Source: Pseudochrobactrum kiredjianiae (GTDB lineage: Bacteria > Pseudomonadota > Alphaproteobacteria > Rhizobiales > Rhizobiaceae). Taken from it: a stretch of 36,669 nt of DNA. Below are positions 7,736 through 16,381 of this stretch, piece by piece. The position numbers and the translations under genes were made by a program. Location: positions 1 to 36,669 of the forward strand of contig NZ_JAUCBM010000021.1 in NCBI RefSeq assembly GCF_030362795.1, given 5' to 3'. Positions within the stretch are counted from its first letter, which is position 1; each line of letters opens with the position of its first letter. The notes under the pieces were generated by a model. The model saw nothing but the letters and a program-made list of their open reading frames with translations, was not told where the DNA came from and did not search any database.

Positions 7736-8265
7736 TGGACATCTTTATACAAGCCGAAATCGTCCTACGCGACGCCCAGTACGAGACATGGACATGGGCC
7801 GGCTCCGCAGGTCCCGTAACCTGCTTCGAGAACGCGGCGCTGATGGGATTTGTCCATGTCTTCGACACCGCGGACGCGCTCCTCGGTGGCTGGAAAGCAA
7901 ATCAACAGGTTGCTCTTGCACGCCATGCCGCTTCGTTGCGCGGCGCCGGAGCAAAGGCCTGGAACGTCTATTCGGTCTTGCTGACCCCCGATCAGGATCC
8001 GCGCCGCGGACGAGAGATCGAGCGAATCGAAGAGGATTTTTCTCTCACGCGAAAGATCGCTAGAGCCTCGATCACGACAACGGAAGACGTCGAAAAGGCG
8101 CTGCTGCCGTTGCTCTCGATCCGCTCGAAGCCACTGCTCGGCGCGTCTAACTTCGAGACGAGACTTCGCACCCGGCTCAAAGATATTCCGGCGGACGCCG
8201 TCACGGCGTTCCTCAATGACACGTCGTCCGCAGAGGTCGCTCGCATATTGGGAGCGACTTCGTGA
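7735..8265 (+). CDS. Unrecognised middle protein of the SIR2/SMC operon
   Basis: The 176-residue soluble protein has no domain I can name with confidence. Its centre reads AWNVYSVLLTPDQDP and then IERIEEDFSLTRKIARASI, an acidic-aromatic then Thr-Arg-Lys pattern. This recalls the small middle components encoded between an effector and an ABC/SMC ATPase in ABC three-component (ABC-3C) conflict systems. The C-terminal part is helical and Arg-rich (ETRLRTRLKDIPADAV). It starts one base inside the SIR2 stop and ends inside the ATPase start (GTGA), so the three products are probably made in fixed ratio and may form a complex. The function is inferred from position only. Confidence 0.7.
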   Translation: MDIFIQAEIVLRDAQYETWTWAGSAGPVTCFENAALMGFVHVFDTADALLGGWKANQQVALARHAASLRGAGAKAWNVYSVLLTPDQDPRRGREIERIEEDFSLTRKIARASITTTEDVEKALLPLLSIRSKPLLGASNFETRLRTRLKDIPADAVTAFLNDTSSAEVARILGATS

Positions 8266-10310
8266 GGCTCGATTTCATCGAAATATGCGGTTTTCGCGGA
8301 TTTAGGGATCTCGTCCGAATCAACTTCGGTCGTGGCTTCACCGTCATCACCGGCCGCAACGGCGTGGGCAAGAGCACGCTATGCGATGCAGTCGAATTTG
8401 CGATCACCGGCTCCATCGACAAATACGCCGTCGAGAAAGCCGCGAAAGAGAGCCTCAGCGATTATCTCTGGTGGCGTGGCGAAGGTGTGCCCAAAGCCCA
8501 TTATGTTACGGCTTCGTTTATCGACGATGACGGGAAACCATTCACTATCAAGCGGACTCGGGAGTCCGGCTCCGATCGTTCGCCAGAGGAGATCAAAGCT
8601 GCGCTTTGCCGCGGTCCTGCGCCGGACGACGCGCTTCGTCAGCTCACCCGGACGTCGATCATCCGCGACGAATGGATCGCGGCGCTCAGCCTGGACCTTA
8701 CCGAAACGGAGAGGTTCGATCTCGTCCGATCGGCACTCGGCGCAGTGGAAGGCTCCGAAGCGGGCAGCAGAGCAAAGGAAGTCGTGGCGGCCGCCGAAGC
8801 TGCCCACGCCAAGGATGAAGCCGCCTATGACAATGCTCGCACGCGGCTGGCCGACAGGCTTACGCAGCAGTCGGAGACGCAAGCCGCACTGAGCCGGTCA
8901 GGTGATGTCTCCGCCGCAATTCAGGTGATCGCCACAGCGGCCCCAGATGCGCCCCCCGAGCTGAGTGCTCGCCTGATCGCAGGTCGAAATGCGTTGGCGA
9001 ACGCACGCGCCCGGTTGGCCCGGATGGGGGAAGCGCTTCAACTCGGTCGTGAAGTCGCAGCGACACAGGCCGCCTTTAACGCACCGGAGGCGCTTGCCGA
9101 ACGCGAGGCCGCATCGGTTGCGCATGAGACTGCCCAGCGCGACCACGAGTCCGCCCAGAACACCGTTTCGGATGCCGAACAGCGCCTCGGCCGTGAGGAA
9201 GAGGTTGACGCGATCGCGGCCTCTCTGAGCATTCTCGTAGAGCACGGTGAGCGCCTCGGATTGCACGACGATCATTGCCCACTTTGTGCGGCCCACCGGA
9301 CGTTGGATGAGTTCGCAGCAGGTCTAGCCGCAGCCCGGTCCCGCATTATTTCGCTGGCGTCGGGCGTTCAGGGAGCCCGCGATGCTCTCGCGGCCGCGAA
9401 GGAGAACGCACAGCAACCCAGCTTGGCCTTCAAGGCAGCGGCCGCTGTAGTCGAAGGTCATGCAGACGAGTTGCGCCAGTTGCGCGACCAGGAAGCCGCG
9501 CATGTCGGTTTCTACACGCAGTGGGGGCTCGATCACCGCTTCATCCAAGATCCTGACGGGCTGGAGCAGGCCATCTCTGTCGAACGCGACCGTTTCATTG
9601 ATCTTGAGCGCGCGCTTCTGGTCCTGGAAGCGTCTCAAGCGGTCTCGCGGATGTCGTCGATCGAAAGCAACATCTCGGCTCTGCGAGCTGAAATAGAGAA
9701 ACTGGCCGGAGCGGTAAGCCAGTCGCAGAACGCCGTCACAGCAGCTCGTGAGATCGAACGCTCGGTTAGGCGCGTGAGCGCGGAAATCATTGATGAACGG
9801 CTCGCTCAGATCAGTCCGCTACTCAACGAACTTTATCAGCGCCTGCGACCGCATGCCGACTGGCGGACGATCGATTACAGCATCCGCGGCGACGTCCGTC
9901 GATTTCTCAGCCTCAAGGTCGGAGACGGCCTGAACCCGCAATTTGTCTTCAGCAGCGGCCAGCGCCGCGCAGCAGGTTTGGCCTTCCTTCTCTCAGTCCA
10001 TCTTGCGCGCGCTTGGACGCCACTCAGGTCTCTCCTCCTCGACGATCCCGTTCAACATATCGATGATTTCCGGGCGCTTCACTTGGTCGAAGTGCTCGCC
10101 GCTCTCCGCTTGGATGGGCGCCAGATCATCTGCGCCGTCGAGGACCCTGCGCTGGCCGATCTGCTGTGCCGGCGCTTGGTTAGCACCGCGACGGAGGGAG
10201 GCCGGCGTTTCGATATCGACCTTGGTCCGCTCGGCGCCACAAGCGTTGTCATTGACCAAGAAATCCATCCAATGCCGGTCGGTGTTCTACGTGGTGTTGT
10301 CACTGCATGA
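8262..10310 (+). CDS. SMC/Rad50-like ABC ATPase of candidate defence system
   Basis: The 682-residue protein has an N-terminal ATP-binding half (DFIEICGFRGFRDL; Walker A GRNGVGKST at about 31-39), two coiled-coil arms rich in Ala, Glu and Arg, and between them a CPLC zinc-hook motif at residues 339-342. The C-terminal half has the signature FSSGQRRA (about 563-570) and Walker B LLLDDPVQHIDD (about 590-601). The arms are short compared with true Rad50 or SMC. This is the layout of the sensor ATPases of Rad50-like and ABC-3C-type defence operons, which respond to DNA or nucleoprotein structures. The GTG start overlaps the upstream stop. A Glu replaces the usual switch His in ICAVEDPALADLL. Confidence 0.9.
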   Translation: MRLDFIEICGFRGFRDLVRINFGRGFTVITGRNGVGKSTLCDAVEFAITGSIDKYAVEKAAKESLSDYLWWRGEGVPKAHYVTASFIDDDGKPFTIKRTRESGSDRSPEEIKAALCRGPAPDDALRQLTRTSIIRDEWIAALSLDLTETERFDLVRSALGAVEGSEAGSRAKEVVAAAEAAHAKDEAAYDNARTRLADRLTQQSETQAALSRSGDVSAAIQVIATAAPDAPPELSARLIAGRNALANARARLARMGEALQLGREVAATQAAFNAPEALAEREAASVAHETAQRDHESAQNTVSDAEQRLGREEEVDAIAASLSILVEHGERLGLHDDHCPLCAAHRTLDEFAAGLAAARSRIISLASGVQGARDALAAAKENAQQPSLAFKAAAAVVEGHADELRQLRDQEAAHVGFYTQWGLDHRFIQDPDGLEQAISVERDRFIDLERALLVLEASQAVSRMSSIESNISALRAEIEKLAGAVSQSQNAVTAAREIERSVRRVSAEIIDERLAQISPLLNELYQRLRPHADWRTIDYSIRGDVRRFLSLKVGDGLNPQFVFSSGQRRAAGLAFLLSVHLARAWTPLRSLLLDDPVQHIDDFRALHLVEVLAALRLDGRQIICAVEDPALADLLCRRLVSTATEGGRRFDIDLGPLGATSVVIDQEIHPMPVGVLRGVVTA

Positions 10311-10384
10311 AGGCCGAGAGCGCGCAAATCGAACCTCCGGCATCGCGCGAGCGTCAAGCGCACGGCCCTTGGAGCGACCTGGCG

Positions 10385-12051
10385 TGTTGATTGCCGCTAA
10401 GAACTGACCCGGTGGGGGTGCGGACAAAAACTTGGACTATCATGGAGGTAGTTCATGTATTCCTACGAAGACCGGATACGAGCAGTTGCGCTTTACATCA
10501 AGCTGGGCAAGCGCCCGAAAGCGACTATTCGCCAGTTGGGCTATCCAAGCAAGAACGCTTTGAAGGGCTGGTACCTGGAATATGAGCAACATCTTGAACT
10601 GCGTTTAGGATTTGCACCTCGAGCCCCGAAGTTTACACAAGCCCAGAAGGAAGCGGCTGTTGCGCACTACCGCACGCATGGTCGTTGTGTTTCTGCAACG
10701 ATGCGCGCCTTGGGCTATCCTGGTCGTGCAATGTTGACCGCATGGGTTCGGGAGGCGTTCCCTGAAGCTCAAGAATCTACAGTTGGTAGGGCTGCTCCTC
10801 CACGATATCCGGAGACATTGAAGAAGACTGGCGTCGTGGGGCTTTATAATCGGCAAGAAAGTGCGCAGTCCCTGGCTGAAAAGCTCGGCGTATGCAGACC
10901 GACACTGTATAACTGGAAAAACCAGTTACTTGGTCCGGAGGCTCCTGCAATCATGAAACGTAAGAACAACTCGCCGCCAGTGCCAGAGCGAGAAGAATTA
11001 GAGCGTCAGCTCGAAACACTGCAGCACGATATACAGAAACTGCAGCTTGAGCACGACCTTTTGAAGAAAGCGAATGAAATTCTAAAAAAAGACCTGGGCG
11101 TCGATCTGCAACTCCTGAGTAATCGGGAGAAAACGCTGTTGGTTGACGCCCTAAAAGATCTTTATCAACTCTCCGATCTGCTTGCTCAGTTGCGACTGGC
11201 GCGCAGTTCATATTTTTATCATCGAGCCCGTATGAGGGTGACCGACAAGTACCTCACTATACGTCAGAACATCACCGAAATCTTCGAAGCCAACCGTCGA
11301 TGCTATGGCTACCGCAGGCTACAGGCGTCATTGGCCAAACAATGCGTTACAATCTCAGAGAAGGTTGTGCAGCGCTTGATGAAGCAGGAGAACTTGATCG
11401 TTGCCACGCCAAAGCGGCGTCGATACCGCTCTTATCTTGGAGAAATCAGTCCGGCACCCGAGAACCTTATTAATCGCGACTTCCAGGCCTCAGCCCCAAA
11501 CGAGAAATGGCTGACCGATATCACTGAATTCCATATCCCGGCTGGCAAAGTGTATCTCTCACCCATCATCGACTGTTTCGATGGTTTGGTTATCAGCTGG
11601 TCTATCGGAACGAAACCCGATGCGGAATTGGTCAATATGATGCTCGATACCGCCATAGAAACTCTCACAGGTAGAGATGAGCGGCCAATATTGCATTCTG
11701 ATCGTGGTGCACACTATCGCTGGCCGGGTTGGCTATCGAGGATTAGTCATGCGAAGCTGGTGCGTTCAATGTCCCGCAAGGCGTGCTCCCCAGATAACGC
11801 TGCGTGCGAAGGCTTCTTCGGAAGGCTGAAAACAGAGTTCTTTTATCCCAGCGATTGGAAGAACACCACACTCGAGCAGTTTATCAATGAAGTTGATGGC
11901 TACATTCGGTGGTACAACGAGAAACGGATCAAGATAGCGCTTGGCGCTCGAAGCCCAATCGAATATCGAAACAGTCTTGGCATTGTGACGTAAAACCAGT
12001 CCAAGTTTTTGTCCGCACCCCCACTGGGTCAGTTCTCAGTGACAATCAACA
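10385..12051 (+). mobile_element. IS3-family element with single long transposase frame
   Basis: Terminal inverted repeats of 55 bp (10384-10438 and 11998-12052) differ at only 4 positions, and the ends are TG...CA, as is usual for IS3-family elements. The length is about 1,667 bp. The flanks (ggcg on the left, ctat on the right) show no clear target duplication. The element sits directly behind the SMC-like gene and separates the defence operon from the stress island. Confidence 0.88.
10455..11993 (+). CDS. IS3-family transposase, OrfA and OrfB in one frame
   Basis: The 512-residue protein combines duplicated N-terminal HTH segments (residues about 1-60, ATIRQLGYPSKNALKGWYLEY; about 60-105, ATMRALGYPGRAMLTAWVRE), a third HTH (SLAEKLGVCRPTLYNWKNQL), a coiled coil (about 175-210) and an rve integrase core. 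The core has the DDE residues in WLTDITEF, ILHSDRGAHY and NAACEGFFGRLKTEFF. Most IS3 elements make this protein by frameshifting, but here it is a single uninterrupted frame. A GGAGG site at 10444-10448 precedes the ATG. The gene looks intact. Confidence 0.93.
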   Translation: MYSYEDRIRAVALYIKLGKRPKATIRQLGYPSKNALKGWYLEYEQHLELRLGFAPRAPKFTQAQKEAAVAHYRTHGRCVSATMRALGYPGRAMLTAWVREAFPEAQESTVGRAAPPRYPETLKKTGVVGLYNRQESAQSLAEKLGVCRPTLYNWKNQLLGPEAPAIMKRKNNSPPVPEREELERQLETLQHDIQKLQLEHDLLKKANEILKKDLGVDLQLLSNREKTLLVDALKDLYQLSDLLAQLRLARSSYFYHRARMRVTDKYLTIRQNITEIFEANRRCYGYRRLQASLAKQCVTISEKVVQRLMKQENLIVATPKRRRYRSYLGEISPAPENLINRDFQASAPNEKWLTDITEFHIPAGKVYLSPIIDCFDGLVISWSIGTKPDAELVNMMLDTAIETLTGRDERPILHSDRGAHYRWPGWLSRISHAKLVRSMSRKACSPDNAACEGFFGRLKTEFFYPSDWKNTTLEQFINEVDGYIRWYNEKRIKIALGARSPIEYRNSLGIVT

Positions 12052-12238
12052 CTATGGCGATTCCGAGCGGAGAGGCTCGCCCTATAGCCGCCAGGTATCA
12101 ACGGTTCCGCGGCCTTGACGGGCCGGACCCGCTTTCTTCGGCGCGCTTGATCAGTCGAAATCCTCCGAAACCCTTTTAAAACAAGACCTTTTCCATAAGC
12201 CTCCCGGAGGAAGAAGACCACGGTATGACTTGCTGTCT

Positions 12239-12805
12239 ATGCTCCGCGCACATATAGATGTGGCAATGGATGGACCTCGAGATCGAAACATTTTTGGGGC
12301 GTTCGCACTCATGATCAGCGACGACATCGTTCGCGCTAGTTCATCGCGGGCGCCGGAAGCTGGACCCGCCGCCTCAGCGCTGGCGTTGCTCGCGCACAAG
12401 CCCGGGCTCTCGATCCGTATGCTTGCGGTCGGGGTGGGCCTTTCACATGCGGGGACCGTTCGCCTAGTGGATCGATTGGCCACCGAGGGATTGATCGAGC
12501 GTAGGGAGCATTCGACAGACGGGCGCGCGCGATCTCTCTATCTTACTACAGTTGGCAAGGTCGCGAGCGACGAGGTCCTAGCCTCGCGCGATCAAGTGAT
12601 TGCCGAAGGGCTATCGATCCTTAATCCAGACGAACTGAAAATCTTATCGGACATCGCTGAACGCGTTCTTCGCAATCGCTTGGAAAACCTGGAGCAGTCA
12701 TACCGCATCTGCCGGCTGTGCTGCTACGAGGGTTGCACGAACTGCCCCATTGATGCCGAATTGTATGAACGAGGTGTAGACCGTGAGAAGAGCGACGACG
12801 CGTAG
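12239..12805 (+). CDS. MarR-family regulator with Cys-rich C-terminal tail
   Basis: The 188-residue protein has a MarR winged helix: [20 protein letters not shown] at about 58-77 is the recognition HTH, and [20 protein letters not shown] (about 88-107) is the wing. The last 30 residues carry five cysteines (C158, C161, C162, C166, C169 in [14 protein letters not shown]), beyond the usual MarR length, and could bind metal or sense oxidants or electrophiles. An alternative ATG is at 12266. A strong GGAGG at 12206-12210 instead fits an out-of-frame ATG at 12225, which encodes a 10-residue peptide with three Cys. The gene converges on msrA and overlaps its 3' end by about 100 bp. Confidence 0.82.
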   Translation: MLRAHIDVAMDGPRDRNIFGAFALMISDDIVRASSSRAPEAGPAASALALLAHKPGLSIRMLAVGVGLSHAGTVRLVDRLATEGLIERREHSTDGRARSLYLTTVGKVASDEVLASRDQVIAEGLSILNPDELKILSDIAERVLRNRLENLEQSYRICRLCCYEGCTNCPIDAELYERGVDREKSDDA

Positions 12806-13456
12806 AAGGCTCGCAATCTCGGCCTGTAGCGACGCGTCGCGCTTTCGACTCCATTCTCCAGGTATTAAGACAGTATCTCCGACTTGCTCATTGAGCTGAT
12901 CTATCCAAACGCCAGGTCGGACGCGCGAAGTGGCAACTATAGCCCCAGGATAGCGTACCAGGTATCTTTGGTGCTCTGGCTCCGCCTCCCAAAAGGGTTC
13001 TTCCGGATTGATTTCCGACACGACCGGGCCAGGCCAGCGACCTGATGCCTCGATCTCGGCGATGGTCGCCAGGGCGACTTCCTTCTGCATCTCGGTGGTA
13101 TAGAAAATTGCCGATCGATAGCTCGGACCGACATCGCTGCCCTGTTGCTCGTAGGTTGTGGGGTCGTGGACCTGGAAGAAGAGCTCCAAGAGAGAGCGAT
13201 AACTGAGAACGGAAGGGTCAAAGGTCACTTCCACTGCTTCCGCATGACCGTGATGTCTCGCATAGGTCGGATCAGGCATTTCTCCGCCTATGTAACCGAC
13301 ACGCGTCGATACGACTCCCTTCGCTCGGCGCAGCAAATCCTCCATGCCCCAGAAGCAGCCGCCTGCGAGAACCGCTCGCTCTGTTGCGACCGCCTCATTA
13401 CCGGTAGCTGATTGGCTCACAGTCCGTTCGCCTTTCTCTGCAAGCGCCAAGGTCAA
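12698..13456 (-). CDS. msrA: Peptide-methionine (S)-S-oxide reductase MsrA, paralogue 1
   Basis: MsrA reduces the S epimer of methionine sulfoxide in proteins. The catalytic motif is AGGCFWG with Cys34 (counted from TTG 13456), followed by [39 protein letters not shown] and [13 protein letters not shown]. The usual C-terminal resolving Cys is absent ([10 protein letters not shown]). After the MsrA core there is an unusual tail of about 65 residues that overlaps the MarR gene on the other strand. The TTG start overlaps the OsmC-fusion stop (TTGA), suggesting coupling; an in-frame GTG at 13420 is the alternative start. Probably co-transcribed with the upstream OsmC fusion. Confidence 0.9.
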   Translation of the reverse strand: MTLALAEKGERTVSQSATGNEAVATERAVLAGGCFWGMEDLLRRAKGVVSTRVGYIGGEMPDPTYARHHGHAEAVEVTFDPSVLSYRSLLELFFQVHDPTTYEQQGSDVGPSYRSAIFYTTEMQKEVALATIAEIEASGRWPGPVVSEINPEEPFWEAEPEHQRYLVRYPGAIVATSRVRPGVWIDQLNEQVGDTVLIPGEWSRKRDASLQAEIASLLRVVALLTVYTSFIQFGINGAVRATLVAAQPADAV

Positions 13457-14685
13457 GCCAGCCTCGTGGGATCCGCAGCCTGATTGGTGCTCGAGAACTC
13501 GGTCTGTACGTCGGAACCCCGGACAAGAGTTAAATCAACCGGACACCGATCAGCGATCGCGAGAATTCGAGCGCGCTGATCATCACTCAGCGGCCCATCG
13601 AGGGCGATGGTGCGGGTGAATCGGTCGGGCGGCATCATGTCCGGCACCTTCTCGTGCTGCACGGTCGTGCTCGCCCGTTCGAGCGGAAAGCCCTTGCGGT
13701 TTGCATAGAGACGCATCGTCATCACCGTACAGGCTGCGAGGCCGGCGGATACCAGTTCGTAAGGAGATAGGCCGGTTCCGAGACCACCGACCGTCGCTGG
13801 CTCATCGGCGAACAGAGTGTGCTCGCCACTGCGGACCTTGAGCTGGAACGTCCCCTCAAGAGTTTCGGTGGCGACGACGCCCTCGGCGACCTCGACCTGC
13901 GGAAGATCCGTGGTGAGTGGTGGGAGAAAGCGGCTTGCCCAAGCCGCCACCATAGCCGCGGCGTAGTTGGCGTCTGAAACATCGGTGAGAAGGTGATCCG
14001 CGTTGTCGAGAGAGATGAAGCTTTTTGGATGCCTGGAGGCGACGAAGATGCGCGACGCGTGGTCGATCCCGACCACCTGATCCAGCGGAGAATGCATCAC
14101 GAGCACCGGACGTCGCAGAGAGGCAATGGACTTCTCGACGTCGATCCCCTCAACCGCCTCAAGGAACCCGCGGCGAATGAGGAAGGGCCTACCGGCGATC
14201 TCCACCGAAGCCTCGCCCTCGCTCGCGATGGTGTCCAGATCATTCGGTCCGAAGAGGCGCAAGATATGCTGAAGGTCGGCCGGCGCACCAATCGTCGCGA
14301 CCGCCGCAATATCAGGCAAGTCGGCGGCGGCTACGATCGCAGCGGTGCCACCCAGGCTGTGCCCGACGAGGAGGGACGGTGACATGCCCGCCGCCGCCAT
14401 AGCCTTTGCGGCTGCCCGTAGGTCCTCGACGTCCGACGCAAAGTTCACAGGTTCTCCCGTCCCACCACCGATCCCGGTCCCGGCGAAATCGAACCTCAAG
14501 ACCCCGATGCCCGCACGCGACAGCGCGCGCGAGATGTAAACGGCGGCGCGACTATCTTTCCCGCAGGTGAAGCAGTGGGCGAAGATCGCCCAGCCCCGCG
14601 GCGTCCCTTCCGGCGGTTCGAGGTGCCCGGAAAGCTGAGAGCCAGCCCCAATAGCAAACGTGAATGTTTTTTCTGCCATGTCCAT
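13453..14685 (-). CDS. Alpha/beta hydrolase-OsmC fusion protein
   Basis: The 410-residue protein fuses two domains. Residues about 10-255 are an alpha/beta hydrolase with the nucleophile elbow GHSLGG (Ser110) and late Asp and His residues (PLDQVVG, DNADHLL). Residues about 270-400 are an OsmC/Ohr-type peroxiredoxin with Cys in [11 protein letters not shown] and in DRCPVDLTL, the pair used to reduce organic hydroperoxides. Such bifunctional hydrolase/OsmC proteins are common in proteobacteria; the hydrolase substrate is unknown. The ATG at 14685 follows GGAGG with good spacing. It is divergent from the LysR gene, with two palindromes between them. Confidence 0.9.
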   Translation of the reverse strand: MDMAEKTFTFAIGAGSQLSGHLEPPEGTPRGWAIFAHCFTCGKDSRAAVYISRALSRAGIGVLRFDFAGTGIGGGTGEPVNFASDVEDLRAAAKAMAAAGMSPSLLVGHSLGGTAAIVAAADLPDIAAVATIGAPADLQHILRLFGPNDLDTIASEGEASVEIAGRPFLIRRGFLEAVEGIDVEKSIASLRRPVLVMHSPLDQVVGIDHASRIFVASRHPKSFISLDNADHLLTDVSDANYAAAMVAAWASRFLPPLTTDLPQVEVAEGVVATETLEGTFQLKVRSGEHTLFADEPATVGGLGTGLSPYELVSAGLAACTVMTMRLYANRKGFPLERASTTVQHEKVPDMMPPDRFTRTIALDGPLSDDQRARILAIADRCPVDLTLVRGSDVQTEFSSTNQAADPTRLA

Positions 14686-14787
14686 CGAACCTCCAGCAAT
14701 TGGCTTGGCCGTTCCGCTCCCAGAACCTTCGACGGAACTGAGCGGAGCGCGCCGCCAAACGAATAATCGTCATCTCAGGGTATCATT

Positions 14788-14846
14788 TATATGCCTCGCG
14801 CATATAGACAAGCCCCTAGATCGTGATTATATGCGCCAAGCATACT
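14788..14846. promoter_or_regulatory. Tandem LysR-type boxes between the osmC fusion and lysR
   Basis: TATATGC-N5-GCATATA at 14788-14806 is a perfect 7-bp inverted repeat. A near copy, TATATGC-N5-GCATACT, lies at 14828-14846, 40 bp further on, which places both on the same face of the helix. Their architecture fits LysR-type binding sites and the location fits auto-regulation with control of the divergent osmC gene. Assignment to this regulator is inferred. Confidence 0.6.
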
Positions 14847-14914
14847 TCTGCGGCCTGCTCTCCGAAGGCGGTCTCACGGAAGAGGCATCAGTCAGGCGCA
14901 TGGGCCAAAGGACT

Positions 14915-15790
14915 ATGGAACTCAATCAAGTCAGCTATTTCATCAACTTGGCCGAGACGCTGAATTTCACAGCGGCCGCTCGCTTGAGCGGTGTGTCACA
15001 GCCAAGTCTGACCCGCGCGATCCGCCGCTTGGAAGATGAGCTTGGCGGGCCGCTGATCTATCGCGACGGGAAGAATAGCCGCCTGACTGGCCTTGGCCAT
15101 GACGTCGAGGCAGAATTCCGGCGCATGGTGGTCGCGATGAAGAGCGTTCGCAATCACTCGGAGCACTGGGCGATGGGGGGGCACCGCGTGCTGGATGTTG
15201 CCGTCGCGCCCACCGTCGGACCAAAGGAATTTACGGCATTCTTCGAGAGCGCATTGGCGGAGATGCCATCCATCGAAATCAAGCTGCACTCGCTCCAGTC
15301 GAACGAGGACACATCGGAGGTGCTTTCAGGAAAATACCACGCGTGCATCATGCCGCGTGAAACAAGACCGGAACGCAAGCTGGATGTGCATCCTCTATTT
15401 CGGGAGCGCTTCGTGCTCGGCTGCTCTGCAAACCATCCCTTAGCAGCCAGTGAGATCGTTAGCGGCGAGGACCTACTCGAATTTCCTTTCGTTGATCGCC
15501 TGAAATGCGAGTTTCGCGATCAGATCCTCGATCACTTCGCGCCGCGGGACTTGCTCATGCAACCCCGCTTTCGATCAGATCGCGAGGACTGGGTGCAACG
15601 GGTCGTCGCTGACGGCCACGCCATATGCATTCTTCCGGAACGATCGGCCACCGTGCAAGGCCTCGTTACTCGGCCGATCGACGGATTTGACTTGGAGCGC
15701 GAAGTCGTGATCGCGACGGTATCCGGCTCCACGGCAACGGTCGAGATACGGAAGATCGCGCAACTGGCAGCCCGGTACGAGTGGAACTGA
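14915..15790 (+). CDS. LysR-type transcriptional regulator (stress-island regulator)
   Basis: The 291-residue protein has an N-terminal LysR helix-turn-helix (residues about 1-60: MELNQVSYFINLAETLNFTA, then RLSGVSQPSLTRAIRRLEDE) and a periplasmic-binding-protein-like effector domain. Three cysteines in the effector domain (HACIMPRE, VLGCSANHP, RLKCEF) could allow thiol-based sensing, but no OxyR-like Cys pair can be assigned by eye. The start at 14915 follows AAAGGA and places the HTH at the N-terminus as in the family. It lies between divergent osmC/msrA and the downstream msrB operon, so it is the natural candidate for the regulator recognising the shared boxes at four further promoters. 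Confidence 0.88.
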   Translation: MELNQVSYFINLAETLNFTAAARLSGVSQPSLTRAIRRLEDELGGPLIYRDGKNSRLTGLGHDVEAEFRRMVVAMKSVRNHSEHWAMGGHRVLDVAVAPTVGPKEFTAFFESALAEMPSIEIKLHSLQSNEDTSEVLSGKYHACIMPRETRPERKLDVHPLFRERFVLGCSANHPLAASEIVSGEDLLEFPFVDRLKCEFRDQILDHFAPRDLLMQPRFRSDREDWVQRVVADGHAICILPERSATVQGLVTRPIDGFDLEREVVIATVSGSTATVEIRKIAQLAARYEWN

Positions 15791-15815
15791 ATTACGACTT
15801 GAAGAGCTTCGGCGC

Positions 15816-15869
15816 TATGGAAACTATACGCGCAGCGTATTGGACAAATCTGAGGCGTACTGCGATAGT
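15816..15869 (+). promoter_or_regulatory. Regulon promoter A, upstream of msrB
   Basis: TATGGAAACTAT at 15816-15827 is followed after exactly 11 nt by ATTGG (15839-15843), part of a TTGGAC -35-like hexamer; 18 nt later comes GATAGT, a -10-like hexamer followed by C. An inverted repeat ATACGC-N3-GCGTAT sits in the box. The same arrangement is found at three other promoters in the window. Confidence 0.65.
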
Positions 15870-15936
15870 CGACGCGATGACTGCCAAGATAAATGACAGT
15901 GTGTCTAGCTCTCTAGATTAATTATTGGAGACTATC

Positions 15937-16380
15937 ATGAAGTTTGAAAAGTCACAGACAGCAGTTGACCGCCTGACCCCCGAGCAACGCCGGATTACCC
16001 AGGAGTCGGGGACCGAAAGGCCCTTCACGGGCGAGCACAACGACAACAAGGAGCCTGGCATCTACGTCGACATAGTGTCGGGCGAGCCGCTGTTCGCTTC
16101 AACGGACAAGTTCGATTCGGGTACTGGCTGGCCCAGCTTCACCAAGCCGATCGTTCCGGCAAACGTGAACGAGGTGCGGGACAGCGCACACGGCATGGTC
16201 CGGACGGAGGTCAGGTCGGTACATGCCGACAGCCATCTCGGCCACGTGTTCCCAGATGGTCCTTCCGACCGCGGCGGTCTGCGCTACTGCATCAACTCAG
16301 CGTCCCTTCGCTTCATCCCGCGCGACGAAATGGAGGCCGAGGGATACGGTGAATATCTCGATCAGGTAGAGGAGGCTTAA
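15937..16380 (+). CDS. msrB: Peptide-methionine (R)-S-oxide reductase MsrB
   Basis: The 147-residue protein reduces the R epimer of methionine sulfoxide. The fold motifs [40 protein letters not shown] and the catalytic Cys in [13 protein letters not shown] are present. The four zinc-binding cysteines of many MsrB proteins are absent (SGEPLF instead of a CxxPLF form), and the resolving Cys of SGCGWPSF is a Thr here, so it may rely on another thiol for recycling. It starts after TTGGAG at 15925-15930 and is followed by msrA after one base. It is the first gene of the promoter A operon. Confidence 0.95.
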   Translation: MKFEKSQTAVDRLTPEQRRITQESGTERPFTGEHNDNKEPGIYVDIVSGEPLFASTDKFDSGTGWPSFTKPIVPANVNEVRDSAHGMVRTEVRSVHADSHLGHVFPDGPSDRGGLRYCINSASLRFIPRDEMEAEGYGEYLDQVEEA

Positions 16381-16381
16381 C

